From: Paenibacillus sp. JNUCC32
GTDB taxonomy: Bacteria > Bacillota > Bacilli > Paenibacillales > Paenibacillaceae
Length of the DNA: 64,000 nt
NCBI RefSeq assembly: GCF_014863545.1
Contig: NZ_CP062260.1
Coordinates: 3,038,001-3,102,000 of the forward strand
Direction of reading: 5' to 3'
The notes under the pieces were generated by a model, which had not been told where the DNA came from, did no database searches, and worked only from the letters and a program-made list of their open reading frames with translations. The stretch's first letter is position 1. Every line of letters starts with the position of its first letter. Below are positions 23,892 to 33,586 of this stretch, piece after piece. Position numbers and translations under genes: made by a program.

Positions 23892-25874
23892 TTACATGAC
23901 GCGCTTAAACATTTTCTCCAAATCGTATGCCGAGAACGAAACCACGATCGGTCGTCCGTGCGGACAGGTGTAAGGCTGCCGGCAGGCGCCCAAACGCTGG
24001 ATCAACGTCATCGCCTCCTGCTCCGTCAGCTTCTGATTGGCTTTGATGGAAGCCTTGCACGAACACATGATCGATGAGGTTTCTCTCAGCTTGGCTATAT
24101 CGATATTACGCTCATTCAGCACCCATTCGGCCATCTCTTCGATGATGGCCTTCTCTTCGCCTTTAGGGAACCAGAAGGGGTGCGAACGGACCAGGAAGGT
24201 ATGGCCGCCAAAAAACTCCATATAAACGCCGACCTTCTCGAACCAATGCAGCCGTTCCTTTACCTTCTCCGATTCCGAGGGCGTGAATTCCAGCGTGATC
24301 GGCAGGAGCAGCTCCTGCGATGCGTCCGCCGGGTTGCCGAACTGCTCGTAGTAATACTCGTAGTTAATCCGCTCATGCGCGGCATGCTGATCGATCAGAT
24401 ACAGACCGGTATCATTCTGCGCAATGAGATAGGTGCCGTGATGCTGGCCGATAAGCGTTAGCTCCGGAAAAGGCGGAATTTCGGGAGCCGGCCCTGAAAC
24501 GGCCTGCAGCCACTCCTTCGTCACGGCAGGGATTCCCGCACCTCCCCTGGCCTCATTGCGGTAATCGCTCCGATACGAAGACGAAGCGGCCGTCTCACGC
24601 ATCTGCGAAGCTGCGGCTGTTTCTGCTGTTCCGTCCCCGTAAGAACGCTTGATACCGGTTGGAGACGGTGCAAGGGTCTGCTTATCAGGCCACGCTGCAG
24701 GCGGCGTTGGAAGCGGCGTGTTTCCTCCCGCGGATCGCTCGTCGCTGCCTGGGATCTCAAGATCCCGATCCTGCCCGCCGCGGGCCGCTCCGACATGGCC
24801 CTGCGCCTGTGGAAATGACAGCTGTTCCTGGATATAAGCATTGTCGCTTTTGCCGATATTCTGTTTGGCCGGACGCGGAATGAGGATTTCCTGCTGCAGC
24901 ACCTTGCGGACCTCTTCCTCCACGAAAGCGAACAGCTCCTGCTCTTTGCTGAACCGCACCTCCAGCTTGGAAGGATGCACATTCACATCGATCAACGAAG
25001 GATGCATGGACAGCTGAATGACGACGAGCGGAAACCGGTTGATCGGCAGCAGCGTATGATAACCTCTCAATATCGCCTGCATTAAGCCGTAGTTCCGGAT
25101 ATACCGCCCGTTTATGATGAGCGACATGCCGTTCCGGTTGGCCCGGGTATAGTCCGGACGGCTGATATACCCGCTTAACGTATAGTCCATATTCTCGGCT
25201 GCGAACGGCAGCATGGCTTTGGCCGATTGGGTGCCGTATACGGCCGCTATGACCTGAAGGGCATCGCCGTTGCCCAGCGTCTGCAGCAGCGAGTTCCCGT
25301 TATGCCGGAGCGTAAAAGCGATATCCGGCCGGGAAAGCGCCAAACGGTACATATAATCGGATATATGCCCTAATTCGGTCTGGATCGTTTTCATATATTT
25401 CAGCCTTGCCGGCGTATTGTAAAACAATTCCTTCACGAGGAAATCCGTTCCTCTGGGTGCGGCCGTCTCTTCGTTCACGCGCAGATGGCCGCCTTCGATT
25501 TCGATCTTCCGTCCGCGGCCATCCTGGGCATTGGACGTAACCAGGCGCACCTTCGATACGGCTGCTATGGACGGCAGGGCTTCCCCCCGGAAACCAAGGC
25601 TGGTGATCTGAAACAGATCGCGGCCCTCGGCAATTTTGCTAGTCGCATGGCGATAAAAAGCCGTCTCGCAATCCTCCGGATCAATGCCCGCGCCGTTATC
25701 CGTTACGCGAATGCTGTCCAGTCCGCCCTCTTCGACCGAAACGTCGATCTTGGTGCTCCCGGCATCAATGGCGTTCTCGACCAGCTCCTTGACAACGGAG
25801 GCAGGCCGCTCCACCACCTCGCCGGCAGCAATCTGGTTTGCAATATGCTCGTCCAAAATCCGAATAATCCCCAT
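23892..25874 (-). CDS. mutL: DNA mismatch repair protein MutL
   Basis: A 660-aa protein. The GHKL ATPase domain has ENAIDAG, DNGAGI and GFRGEAL. A variable Pro/Gly/Ser-rich linker spans about 350-470. The C-terminal endonuclease has DQHAAHERINYE and CPHGRP, marking a nicking MutL as in Bacteria without MutH. It is coupled to mutS upstream by a 38-bp gap. Confidence 0.97.
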   Translation of the reverse strand: MGIIRILDEHIANQIAAGEVVERPASVVKELVENAIDAGSTKIDVSVEEGGLDSIRVTDNGAGIDPEDCETAFYRHATSKIAEGRDLFQITSLGFRGEALPSIAAVSKVRLVTSNAQDGRGRKIEIEGGHLRVNEETAAPRGTDFLVKELFYNTPARLKYMKTIQTELGHISDYMYRLALSRPDIAFTLRHNGNSLLQTLGNGDALQVIAAVYGTQSAKAMLPFAAENMDYTLSGYISRPDYTRANRNGMSLIINGRYIRNYGLMQAILRGYHTLLPINRFPLVVIQLSMHPSLIDVNVHPSKLEVRFSKEQELFAFVEEEVRKVLQQEILIPRPAKQNIGKSDNAYIQEQLSFPQAQGHVGAARGGQDRDLEIPGSDERSAGGNTPLPTPPAAWPDKQTLAPSPTGIKRSYGDGTAETAAASQMRETAASSSYRSDYRNEARGGAGIPAVTKEWLQAVSGPAPEIPPFPELTLIGQHHGTYLIAQNDTGLYLIDQHAAHERINYEYYYEQFGNPADASQELLLPITLEFTPSESEKVKERLHWFEKVGVYMEFFGGHTFLVRSHPFWFPKGEEKAIIEEMAEWVLNERNIDIAKLRETSSIMCSCKASIKANQKLTEQEAMTLIQRLGACRQPYTCPHGRPIVVSFSAYDLEKMFKRVM

Positions 25875-25912
25875 TGTTCCTACCTCCGTTCCTTTTCATT
25901 CCCATGCAGACA

Positions 25913-28684
25913 TCATATATCCTTCGCTTGAAGCTTCAGGTCATTCAGGAACTGCATCGCCTGAAGCGGCGTCATGTTCATGACGTCGGCACCTTTGACG
26001 GCATCTATGATGCTCTTAACAGCAGGATCGTGAACAGCTTCTTGCGGAGAAGAGTGCTGATCCTTGCCCATCTTGGCGTTCCGGGATTCAGGCACTTCCT
26101 CCTCGCCGAAAATGGAGAGCTGCACCACGCCGCCTTTCGGGTCTGCTCCGTTCAGGCTGCCGGCATACGGCATCGTCTCTTCACGGAATTCGTGCAAAGC
26201 TTCCGGACCGCTGCGTCTCACATCCGAAGAGGCATCGGACGCTGGCTCCTTCCGATGGACCGCGATCCCTTGCTCCGATGCCACTGCGGCCAGGGAAGCC
26301 ATCTCCAGGCCCTGCAGCAGCCCATAAGCGCGATCAATGATACTGCCGGGCAAACCTGCCAGTCTGGCACAATAAATGCCATAGCTGCTGTCCGCCGCGC
26401 CAGGGATCAGCTTGCGGAGAAAATGCACCTTGTCGCCGCTTTCCTGAACCGCCATGGAATAATTCTTAAGCCCGCCAAGGCTCTCCTGAAGGTGAGCCAG
26501 CTCATGGAAATGGGTCGATACCAATGCCTTGCAGCCGATATGATCATGCACGTATTCAATCACGGCTTGCGCAATGGCCATGCCTTCACTCGTGGACGTA
26601 CCGCGCCCAAGCTCATCAATGATGATCAGGCTGCGTGGCGTCGCTTTTTCCGTCATCACCTGGATATCCGCCATTTCCACCATGAAGGTGCTCTGACCGC
26701 CGATCAGGTCGTCGGCGGCGCCGATGCGAGTAAAGATCCGGTCGACCAGCGGGATAACCGCCCGCTCCGCCGGGACAAAGCAGCCCATCTGCGCCAAAAT
26801 GGATAATAGAGCCACCTGGCGCATGTACGTGCTTTTGCCGGCCATATTCGGACCCGTTATGAGCAGGATCGAAGATCCGTCCTTGCGTAAATCCGTTCCG
26901 TTGGCGATAAACGACGAATCCTTCATGACGGCTTCCACCACCGGATGACGGCCGCCTTCAACGATATAATCATAGCCCTCGCTCAGCTCCGGCTTGACGA
27001 ACCGGTACTCTGCGCTGACGGCAGCCAGCGACTGATAGACGTCAATCTCGGCGATGCGTTCGGCGAGTTTCTGCAGCCGGCTCACTTGGGTATTCAGCTT
27101 ATCCCTCAGCTCGGTAAAGAGCGCATACTCCAGATCCACCATTTTCTCCTGGGCTTCCAGGATCAGTCCTTCTTTCTCCTTCAGTTCGGGCGTGACGTAA
27201 CGCTCCGCGTTGGCCAGCGTCTGCTTGCGCTCATAGCGGCCTTCCGGCAGGGATGACAGATTGGATTTGGTGACCTCGATATAATAACCGAACACCTTGT
27301 TATAACCGATCTTCAAAGACTTGATCCCGGTAGCGGCACGTTCCTTGGCCTCCAGCTCGGCGATCCAGCGTTTGCCGCTGGTGCTCGCTTCCCGAAACTC
27401 ATCCAGCCGTTCGTGGTACCCCGGCTTGATGATTCCTCCGTCGCGAACAGACACCGGCGGCTCATCCACAATCGCATTCTCGATCAGTTCGCACAGATCG
27501 TCGCAAACATCGGTATCCGCTGCCACGCGCCGCAGCGTCTCGGAAGGCGACTGGGCACACAGCTCCTTCAGGGAAGGAATTTGCCGCAATGACAGCTTGA
27601 GCGCATTCAAATCGCGTCCGTTCGCGCTGCCGAACGCGATCCGGCCGACCAGCCGCTCCAAATCGTAAATTTCTTTCAGCGCCATCCGCAAATCTTCGCG
27701 CAGTATGTACTGGTTATACAAATGCTCGACGGCCTCCAGCCGCTCCTCGATCCGGCTTCGGGACAGCAGCGGTTTATCGATTCTCCGCCGCAGGAGTCTG
27801 GCTCCCATGGAGGTTTCCGTACGATCCAGAAGCCATAGGAGCGAGCCTTTCTTCGAGCGTTCACGAACCGTCTCGACCAGCTCCAGATTCCGCCTGGTGA
27901 ACGGATCCAGAACCATGTATTGTCCCGGCTCGTAGGAAGCGATTTGAGTCAGCTGCCCCAGCGACCGTTTCTGCGTCTCGCTTAAATACGAGATGAGCAG
28001 GGATACGCAGGCTCTTCTCTCCTCTTCGAGGCGGGCCCATGCCGCTTCTCCGAATTGGGTCCGAACCAATGCGTCTTCTCTTCGATCCCAGGCCGTATAT
28101 ACGATATTTCGGCTGCCCGGCAGCGCCTGCGATGAGATGATCCCAAGCAGCGATGCATCCCCGATAATTTCGGAAGGCTCATAAATGCCAATCTCGTCCC
28201 TCAGCCATTCCTCCGATGAAGGCACCGACGTCACATAGAGCTCGCCGGTGGACAAATCGCATGCGGATAAGGACATGAAGCCGCCCGCTTCCGTTACGCA
28301 CACCATGTAATTGTTCGATTTGTCGTGAACGACCTTGCCGTCCATGATGGTCCCCGGCGTGACGACCCTGACGATTTCCCGCCGCACCATGCCTTTGGTG
28401 ACCGAAGCATCCTCCATCTGTTCGCAGATGGCGACTTTGTACCCCTTTTCAATCAACCGTTGGATATAACCTTCAGCGGAATGATAAGGAACCCCGCACA
28501 TCGGTATTTTCTCTGCACCGCCGCCTTCGCGGCCGGTCAGCGTAATCTCCAATTCCTTCGACGCAAGGATCGCGTCATCGAAAAACATTTCGTAAAAATC
28601 GCCCAAGCGGAAAAAAAGAAACGCATCGCGCGCTTGTTCTTTGACTTTCAAATATTGTTCAATCATCGGCGTATATTTAGCCAT
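25913..28684 (-). CDS. mutS: DNA mismatch repair protein MutS
   Basis: A 923-aa protein. The mismatch-binding N-terminus carries the F-Y-E motif (GDFYEMFFDDA). The ATPase has Walker A GPNMAGKST, Walker B IIDELGRGTS and the ABC-like STHFHELA. The last 100 residues are a longer, poorly conserved linker ending in NDLKLQA. SD GGAGGT precedes the ATG. Confidence 0.98.
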   Translation of the reverse strand: MAKYTPMIEQYLKVKEQARDAFLFFRLGDFYEMFFDDAILASKELEITLTGREGGGAEKIPMCGVPYHSAEGYIQRLIEKGYKVAICEQMEDASVTKGMVRREIVRVVTPGTIMDGKVVHDKSNNYMVCVTEAGGFMSLSACDLSTGELYVTSVPSSEEWLRDEIGIYEPSEIIGDASLLGIISSQALPGSRNIVYTAWDRREDALVRTQFGEAAWARLEEERRACVSLLISYLSETQKRSLGQLTQIASYEPGQYMVLDPFTRRNLELVETVRERSKKGSLLWLLDRTETSMGARLLRRRIDKPLLSRSRIEERLEAVEHLYNQYILREDLRMALKEIYDLERLVGRIAFGSANGRDLNALKLSLRQIPSLKELCAQSPSETLRRVAADTDVCDDLCELIENAIVDEPPVSVRDGGIIKPGYHERLDEFREASTSGKRWIAELEAKERAATGIKSLKIGYNKVFGYYIEVTKSNLSSLPEGRYERKQTLANAERYVTPELKEKEGLILEAQEKMVDLEYALFTELRDKLNTQVSRLQKLAERIAEIDVYQSLAAVSAEYRFVKPELSEGYDYIVEGGRHPVVEAVMKDSSFIANGTDLRKDGSSILLITGPNMAGKSTYMRQVALLSILAQMGCFVPAERAVIPLVDRIFTRIGAADDLIGGQSTFMVEMADIQVMTEKATPRSLIIIDELGRGTSTSEGMAIAQAVIEYVHDHIGCKALVSTHFHELAHLQESLGGLKNYSMAVQESGDKVHFLRKLIPGAADSSYGIYCARLAGLPGSIIDRAYGLLQGLEMASLAAVASEQGIAVHRKEPASDASSDVRRSGPEALHEFREETMPYAGSLNGADPKGGVVQLSIFGEEEVPESRNAKMGKDQHSSPQEAVHDPAVKSIIDAVKGADVMNMTPLQAMQFLNDLKLQAKDI

Positions 28685-28745
28685 GACGTACCTCCATTAC
28701 CTTTCTAGCTTGACCTCCATTATAACAGAAATTGACCGCAAGGCA

Positions 28746-30011
28746 TCACGGCTTGGTTGGAATATTCCACAGCGGCCGGATATCCCTGCTCTCATCCCAG
28801 GTTCGCCCCCTCTCCATGTGCGCTACAGCCCGTTCGATTTCACGGGCGAAATCCGGGTACTCCGGCAGTGCCGACAGATCCCTGTGCCAGCCTGCAATAC
28901 ACTCTTTGAGCACGGATTTATCGCCTTCGTAATAGGCACGGTGATACCGTTCGGTGTTTAACGGCCTCCCCGGCAGGCGATCGCTGTAGCGGGCAGCCAG
29001 GTAAGCAACGCCAAGCGACACCTTCGCGACGAGCGGCGAGACGAGAAAACTGGGCAGCGTACGGTATTCAAACCCGCCGTAAGGCTGCCTGCGGAAATCC
29101 CCAAGGAAACCGTAACGGGGCCTCCGCAGACGCCCGTTGGGGTCTTCGAGAAGCGCCAGCGGCAGAGCCACATAATTATCCAGGGTCTGAAGAAGAGACA
29201 GGGACAGCGGCACGCCGCTGAAGTGAATATGGCCTCCCAGCGGAAAATCGCCATAAGGCAGGGCGCCTGCCTTCCATGCCAGTGAACGATCCTGAATCAG
29301 GAGATGAGCTTCGCGCAGAGCTTTTTGCATTTCAAGCAGCAATTCCTTCGGATTCGCCTTAGGCGACGGCCTGAGCTCGGCAATAGGATAAATCACCTCG
29401 CCCCGTAAACGAACGGCATCGCTTCCGACCGTCCCGCCGCGTTCCATAAATTCGGATGCAAACACGATGTCTCCGTTATCCTTCATCAGGACAAACTCCG
29501 GATCCATGCCCATGAGTAACGATGAAACAAGAGAAGAATCGCCTTCTTCGTTGTTAGCAGGGTACCCTTCCGTCCGCCGTGACCGCTGACCCTTGGCACT
29601 CATTACGGCTTTGCTGCGGTCAGCTGGCATGCGGACATCCTCCACTACGTATCTTCGACCGGGGAGGGCCGTAATGATGACCTCCCCTTCATCGACGCCC
29701 AGCGTGTACAGCGACCGCAGGGCCGCTTTCTCCAATCTTCGATGCAGGCCATCTTCATATCTTCCGCTCTCGGGATCGGGCATGAACACCGCTTCGCTGC
29801 CGCCCATCTGATGTTGGCGGATCTTGGCTGCAGCCAGCCGGTCGACATGCACCGCGTACCTGGCGGCGTAACGTTTCTCCTCGACTGAACCCGAATTCAA
29901 TCCACACGGAATCCCGGATCGGATCAACCGTGCTTGCGCCATGAGCAAAGCAGATCCATGAAGCGACACATATTTTTTTTCGACCGCCGGTCGTACGATC
30001 ATTCTAGCCAT
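28746..30011 (-). CDS. Amidoligase-like protein (phiEco32-type COOH-NH2 ligase fold)
   Basis: About 421 aa. It carries the family marks MDPEFVLMKDNGDIVFAS, IAELRPSPKANPKELL, GGHIHFSGV and FEYRTLPSFLVSP, which form the glutamine-synthetase-like catalytic core of putative amidoligases. The N-terminal 150 residues are specific to Firmicutes homologues. ATG 30011 has AGGGGG 7 bp upstream; earlier ATGs lie inside the cotE terminator. It would join an amino and a carboxyl group using ATP. The substrate is unknown. Position after cotE suggests a spore-envelope role (inference). Confidence 0.75.
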   Translation of the reverse strand: MARMIVRPAVEKKYVSLHGSALLMAQARLIRSGIPCGLNSGSVEEKRYAARYAVHVDRLAAAKIRQHQMGGSEAVFMPDPESGRYEDGLHRRLEKAALRSLYTLGVDEGEVIITALPGRRYVVEDVRMPADRSKAVMSAKGQRSRRTEGYPANNEEGDSSLVSSLLMGMDPEFVLMKDNGDIVFASEFMERGGTVGSDAVRLRGEVIYPIAELRPSPKANPKELLLEMQKALREAHLLIQDRSLAWKAGALPYGDFPLGGHIHFSGVPLSLSLLQTLDNYVALPLALLEDPNGRLRRPRYGFLGDFRRQPYGGFEYRTLPSFLVSPLVAKVSLGVAYLAARYSDRLPGRPLNTERYHRAYYEGDKSVLKECIAGWHRDLSALPEYPDFAREIERAVAHMERGRTWDESRDIRPLWNIPTKP

Positions 30012-30028
30012 CCCCATTCCCCCTGCAA

Positions 30029-30058
30029 ATAAAAATAAAAAAGAGGGCATCCGCCCTC
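30029..30058 (-). terminator. cotE terminator, in front of the amidoligase gene
   Basis: GAGGGC-ggat-GCCCTC (30043-30058) on the minus strand is followed by TTTTTTATTTTTATTT. Transcription of the amidoligase gene from cotE needs readthrough. Confidence 0.8.
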
Positions 30059-30117
30059 CGCAAAGCTGCCCTCGCTGCATATGCTAAGATTATAATCATT
30101 CCTACAGGAGGGTTAAC

Positions 30118-30678
30118 TTACAGTTCATCCTCCAGACCTTCGTAATCTTCGTAATCATCGACGTCGTCTCCCAGGACGTAGTCGAATTCTTTGTCTTCGT
30201 AGTCGCCGTGAGGGTAGCTGCATACTTTGACAACGACCTTCGTTTCGGCTACCAGTTCCACCGCATACTCTCTCTCTACCCGCAGAATGACGCTCGTGCC
30301 ATTCGAGGATACGCTGGCCTCGACGCAGCTCGGCTCCTGCGTCGCTTCAGCCGAAACCTCCACCGTGGATGCACGATGCTTCGGATCCAGATAGGATAGA
30401 GGCACGCGTTCTACATACGATACCGTTTCTTTCGCCACATCGGTCTGCGAATTTTTGTCATAGGAATACCAGATGTTTACATCGTAAGTACCAATAACTT
30501 CAATTCCGTCTCCGGCGGCAACCGCCTCGTACTGATGGTTTATAATCCAAGCCCCCAAAATACTGGTCGGATTATTAGGCGGAGTCACGGTATGTGTTAC
30601 GGTAGAGAACTTACGACCCTTGCCGCAGATCGCCTTCGTGATGATTTCTCTACATTGGTGTTTATGACTCAATGACAT
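30118..30678 (-). CDS. cotE: Outer spore coat morphogenetic protein CotE
   Basis: A 186-aa protein. It has CREIITKAICGKGRKFS at the N-terminus, ILGAWIINHQYEA and the very acidic C-terminus (DDVDDYEDYEGLEDEL) that are hallmarks of CotE. CotE organises outer coat assembly around the forespore. ATG 30678 follows GGAGGAGG; an ATG 21 bp upstream lies within that site. Clustering with mutSL is conserved in Bacilli. Confidence 0.95.
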   Translation of the reverse strand: MSLSHKHQCREIITKAICGKGRKFSTVTHTVTPPNNPTSILGAWIINHQYEAVAAGDGIEVIGTYDVNIWYSYDKNSQTDVAKETVSYVERVPLSYLDPKHRASTVEVSAEATQEPSCVEASVSSNGTSVILRVEREYAVELVAETKVVVKVCSYPHGDYEDKEFDYVLGDDVDDYEDYEGLEDEL

Positions 30679-30806
30679 CTTCGAACCTCCTCCATACAAT
30701 CATTCCATACATGTGTATGCAAGACATGGGCGAATGTTGAATGAAGTGGTCCAAATAAATTCATATGATGCTAAAAATATCAGATTTATTTTTGAAAATC
30801 GCTAAG

Positions 30807-31787
30807 CTATACGGCCGAATCCGCGCGCTTCTGCGGTTTTTTCGCCGTGGGCGCTTTATACTTTTTCGAGATATTCAAATAGTATTCCAGCTCGTGGCAG
30901 AGCTGCAATATCGCAGAACGGACCTCGAATTCCTCGCGGGTCGTCGGGAGCTCCATCTCCTTGAACCTGTCCTCCAGCTCAATCAGCAGACCTTCGGACT
31001 TCCCCGTATAGCCTTCGGCAACGACATCCTGGCTTAACTGATCGAAAATTTCAGCCGTCAGCACGCCGTGCGGAAGCCGCTCGTACACCTGGGAGATCTG
31101 ATGCATCATGCTCTGGATATTCTCCATCTGTTCCTTACGCATATAAAAATAGATGTTCCAGGAGCCGTCCGGATGAATCATCTGGTTCTCCGAAGCCCGC
31201 TTTGCTTCCTCTATCCCTTTTTCGATCTGCCGATTGGCCTCGATCAGCTCTTTTCCGTCCCATATATGTTCGGGGTTTCGAAGCGTCAGCGAGAAATGAT
31301 GGAAAATGACGGAGAAAAGCCCGTCCACCTTGCGGCGGATCTCCATCATCGCCCCCTCGCTGTTCGGCATATAAACCAGATTCACGAGCATAGCCGACCC
31401 GAGGCCGATAATCAGGAGTTCGATTTGCGTGAGCAATATGCCGAGTCCGATCTCTTCCCCCTGAAACACCCGAAACACCACAACCGAACTGGTCACGATG
31501 CCTTCCTTGAAATTAGCCCTCGATATCGCGGGAAATGCAAGCAATATGTACAAGGCCAGCACCCAGTAATGAAAACCGAGAAAATAAAATAAAATGCACG
31601 CCAGTACAAGTCCCAGCAATGACGCAAAAAATCGGGACGATATGGAGCGCACGCTCCGTTTGCGCGTAACGTCAACGCCGAGTATAGCAAGAAGACCGGC
31701 GGACGTAGCCCCCGGTATGTTCAAAGCATCTGTAATTAAAATGGCAAGCAGGCTGGCCGCTGCTGTTTTGATGACACGAAATCCCAT
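30807..31787 (-). CDS. Aromatic acid exporter family (FUSC-like) membrane protein
   Basis: A 326-aa protein. Four or five membrane spans occupy residues about 5-140 (TAAASLLAILITDAL; LLGLVLACILFYFLGFHYW; LLIIGLGSAMLVNLVYM). A cytoplasmic helical domain follows, ending in a basic Lys/Pro tail. This is the architecture of the ArAE_1/DUF939 family. The transported compound is unknown. SD GGAGG lies 11 bp before the ATG. Confidence 0.85.
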   Translation of the reverse strand: MGFRVIKTAAASLLAILITDALNIPGATSAGLLAILGVDVTRKRSVRSISSRFFASLLGLVLACILFYFLGFHYWVLALYILLAFPAISRANFKEGIVTSSVVVFRVFQGEEIGLGILLTQIELLIIGLGSAMLVNLVYMPNSEGAMMEIRRKVDGLFSVIFHHFSLTLRNPEHIWDGKELIEANRQIEKGIEEAKRASENQMIHPDGSWNIYFYMRKEQMENIQSMMHQISQVYERLPHGVLTAEIFDQLSQDVVAEGYTGKSEGLLIELEDRFKEMELPTTREEFEVRSAILQLCHELEYYLNISKKYKAPTAKKPQKRADSAV

Positions 31788-31933
31788 GTGATGAAGAGCC
31801 TCCAGGCGAGTTGTTGATGGCTATATCTGCTTCTTTATCATGTTAGCCGCATATACGCATATATAAGGTATCTTCATCCTAGCTTATTTTTATGCCGTTA
31901 ACAACCATGCCTGACGCCGCAGGTGATGCCTGC

Positions 31934-32767
31934 TTAGCGGTGGGTCAACAATTTCCTTTCTATATATACCACGATCTGATACATGGCCGTTGCTACAACG
32001 GCAATAATGAGCAGACTCGATAACACGAGCGTGAAGTTGAATACCTGAAAACCGTACATAATCAAGTAACCGAGACCCGATTTGGCAACCAAAAATTCGC
32101 CGACGATGACGCCGACCCATGCCATGCCCACGTTAACCTTGAGGGTCGATACGATCGCGGGATAGGAAGCCGGCAAGATGACCCGTTGAAATACCTGGCG
32201 CTTGGTTCCGCCGAACGTGCGGACGACCTTGATCAGATTGGAATCCACCTCGTTAAAGCTATTGTATACGACGAGCGTGGTCACAATGACCGTAATGGAT
32301 AGCGTAGTGACAACTATGGCAGTAAAGCCGGCGCCGAACATCACGATGAATATGGGACCCAGCGCCACTTTCGGCATGCTGTTGAACACGACCATATAAG
32401 GATCCAGCACTTTATTGAGAAACGGGGACCACCAGATCAATACGGCCATCAGCGTGCCAACGAGCGTGCCGAGCAGGAATCCAACAACCGTCTCCCCTAC
32501 CGTGACCCCCAGGTGTCCCCATAACTCGCCGCTGATCATGTTATCCCATATGTTCGCGAAGATTTTGGTGGGGTAGCTGAACAGCAGCACGTCGATCCAT
32601 TTGAATCTGCCCGCCGCTTCCCACCAGATAAAGAACAGCAGCAGCAGGCTGAGCTGGACGGTCAGTACCCGGTTTTGCATGCTTTTCTTTCGCTTCATGT
32701 GGTTTGCATAGATATTCTGGAGCCAGCCCTTCGAAGAAGAAGCTGACGGCTCATCCCTTGATGTCAT
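31934..32767 (-). CDS. ABC transporter permease, NitT/TauT type
   Basis: A 277-aa protein with six predicted spans and the EAA loop near ANRYNSFNEVD-like VVYNSFNEVDSNLIKVVRTFGG. Family: SsuC/TauC/ThiX. ATG 32767 with AAGGAG 8 bp upstream is preferred to a GTG at 32776 that overlaps this site. It is third in the transporter operon. The solute is not evident. Confidence 0.9.
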   Translation of the reverse strand: MTSRDEPSASSSKGWLQNIYANHMKRKKSMQNRVLTVQLSLLLLFFIWWEAAGRFKWIDVLLFSYPTKIFANIWDNMISGELWGHLGVTVGETVVGFLLGTLVGTLMAVLIWWSPFLNKVLDPYMVVFNSMPKVALGPIFIVMFGAGFTAIVVTTLSITVIVTTLVVYNSFNEVDSNLIKVVRTFGGTKRQVFQRVILPASYPAIVSTLKVNVGMAWVGVIVGEFLVAKSGLGYLIMYGFQVFNFTLVLSSLLIIAVVATAMYQIVVYIERKLLTHR

Positions 32768-32772
32768 AGGCT

Positions 32773-33546
32773 TCACTCCTTCCCGATCGTTTGCATTTCG
32801 CCCCAGATTTCATGAAACAATTCATTGAACCCCGGCTCCTTGCGAGCAAAAAAAGGTTGCGCCCGGCGGATGTTGTCGGGGATATCAAACAAACGATGAA
32901 CCCGCCCGGGATTACGGTTCAAGAGAATGACCCGGTCGCTCATCGCAATCGCTTCGGATAAATCATGAGTGACCAGGATGGCCGTCTTCCCCCGCTCCTT
33001 CAAGGTTTCCACGATCAAATCCTCAAGCTGCAGCTTCGTCTGGTAGTCCAGCGCGGAGAAAGGTTCATCCAGCAGCAGCAGTCCCGGATCCGTAGCTAAG
33101 GTCCTGACGAGCGCTACCCGCTGCCTCATCCCGCCCGACAGCTGCGTCGGATACAGATTACCGCTCTCCCCGAGCCCCATCTCCCTGAGCAGATTCCCTA
33201 CGACGCTTCGGCTTTGCGGATTCAGCCTCTCCGTCAATTCCAATCCGATCAAGGCATTATCCATGATGGTGCGCCAAGGAAATAAATAGTCCTGCTGCAG
33301 CATGTACCCGACTTCCGGCGACGGTCCGCTTACCGGTTTGCCGTTTACGTAAGCAGCCCCTTTGGAGGGGGCAAGCAGGCCGGCAATGACGGACAAGATG
33401 GTCGTTTTCCCGCAGCCGCTAGGCCCTACCAGACTGATGAACTCCCCCGGCTCCACCTTCAAATGAATTCCTTCCACAGCCAGAGAGGCTTCCCGATCGG
33501 TAACATATACATGAGCGATATCATTCAATTCAACTACCGGTACCAT
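32773..33546 (-). CDS. ABC transporter ATPase, NitT/TauT type
   Basis: A 257-aa protein. It has Walker A GPSGCGKTT, Q-loop YMLQQDYLFPWRT, signature LSGGMRQR, Walker B LLLLDEPFSALD and H-loop THDLSEA. GTG/ATG starts further upstream run into the binding-protein gene. ATG 33546 has AGGAGAG. It powers uptake together with the neighbouring permease and binding protein. Confidence 0.93.
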   Translation of the reverse strand: MVPVVELNDIAHVYVTDREASLAVEGIHLKVEPGEFISLVGPSGCGKTTILSVIAGLLAPSKGAAYVNGKPVSGPSPEVGYMLQQDYLFPWRTIMDNALIGLELTERLNPQSRSVVGNLLREMGLGESGNLYPTQLSGGMRQRVALVRTLATDPGLLLLDEPFSALDYQTKLQLEDLIVETLKERGKTAILVTHDLSEAIAMSDRVILLNRNPGRVHRLFDIPDNIRRAQPFFARKEPGFNELFHEIWGEMQTIGKE

Positions 33547-33586
33547 GGTGCTCTCTCCTTTCGTTCTATGGATCAGGAGTACGTGA

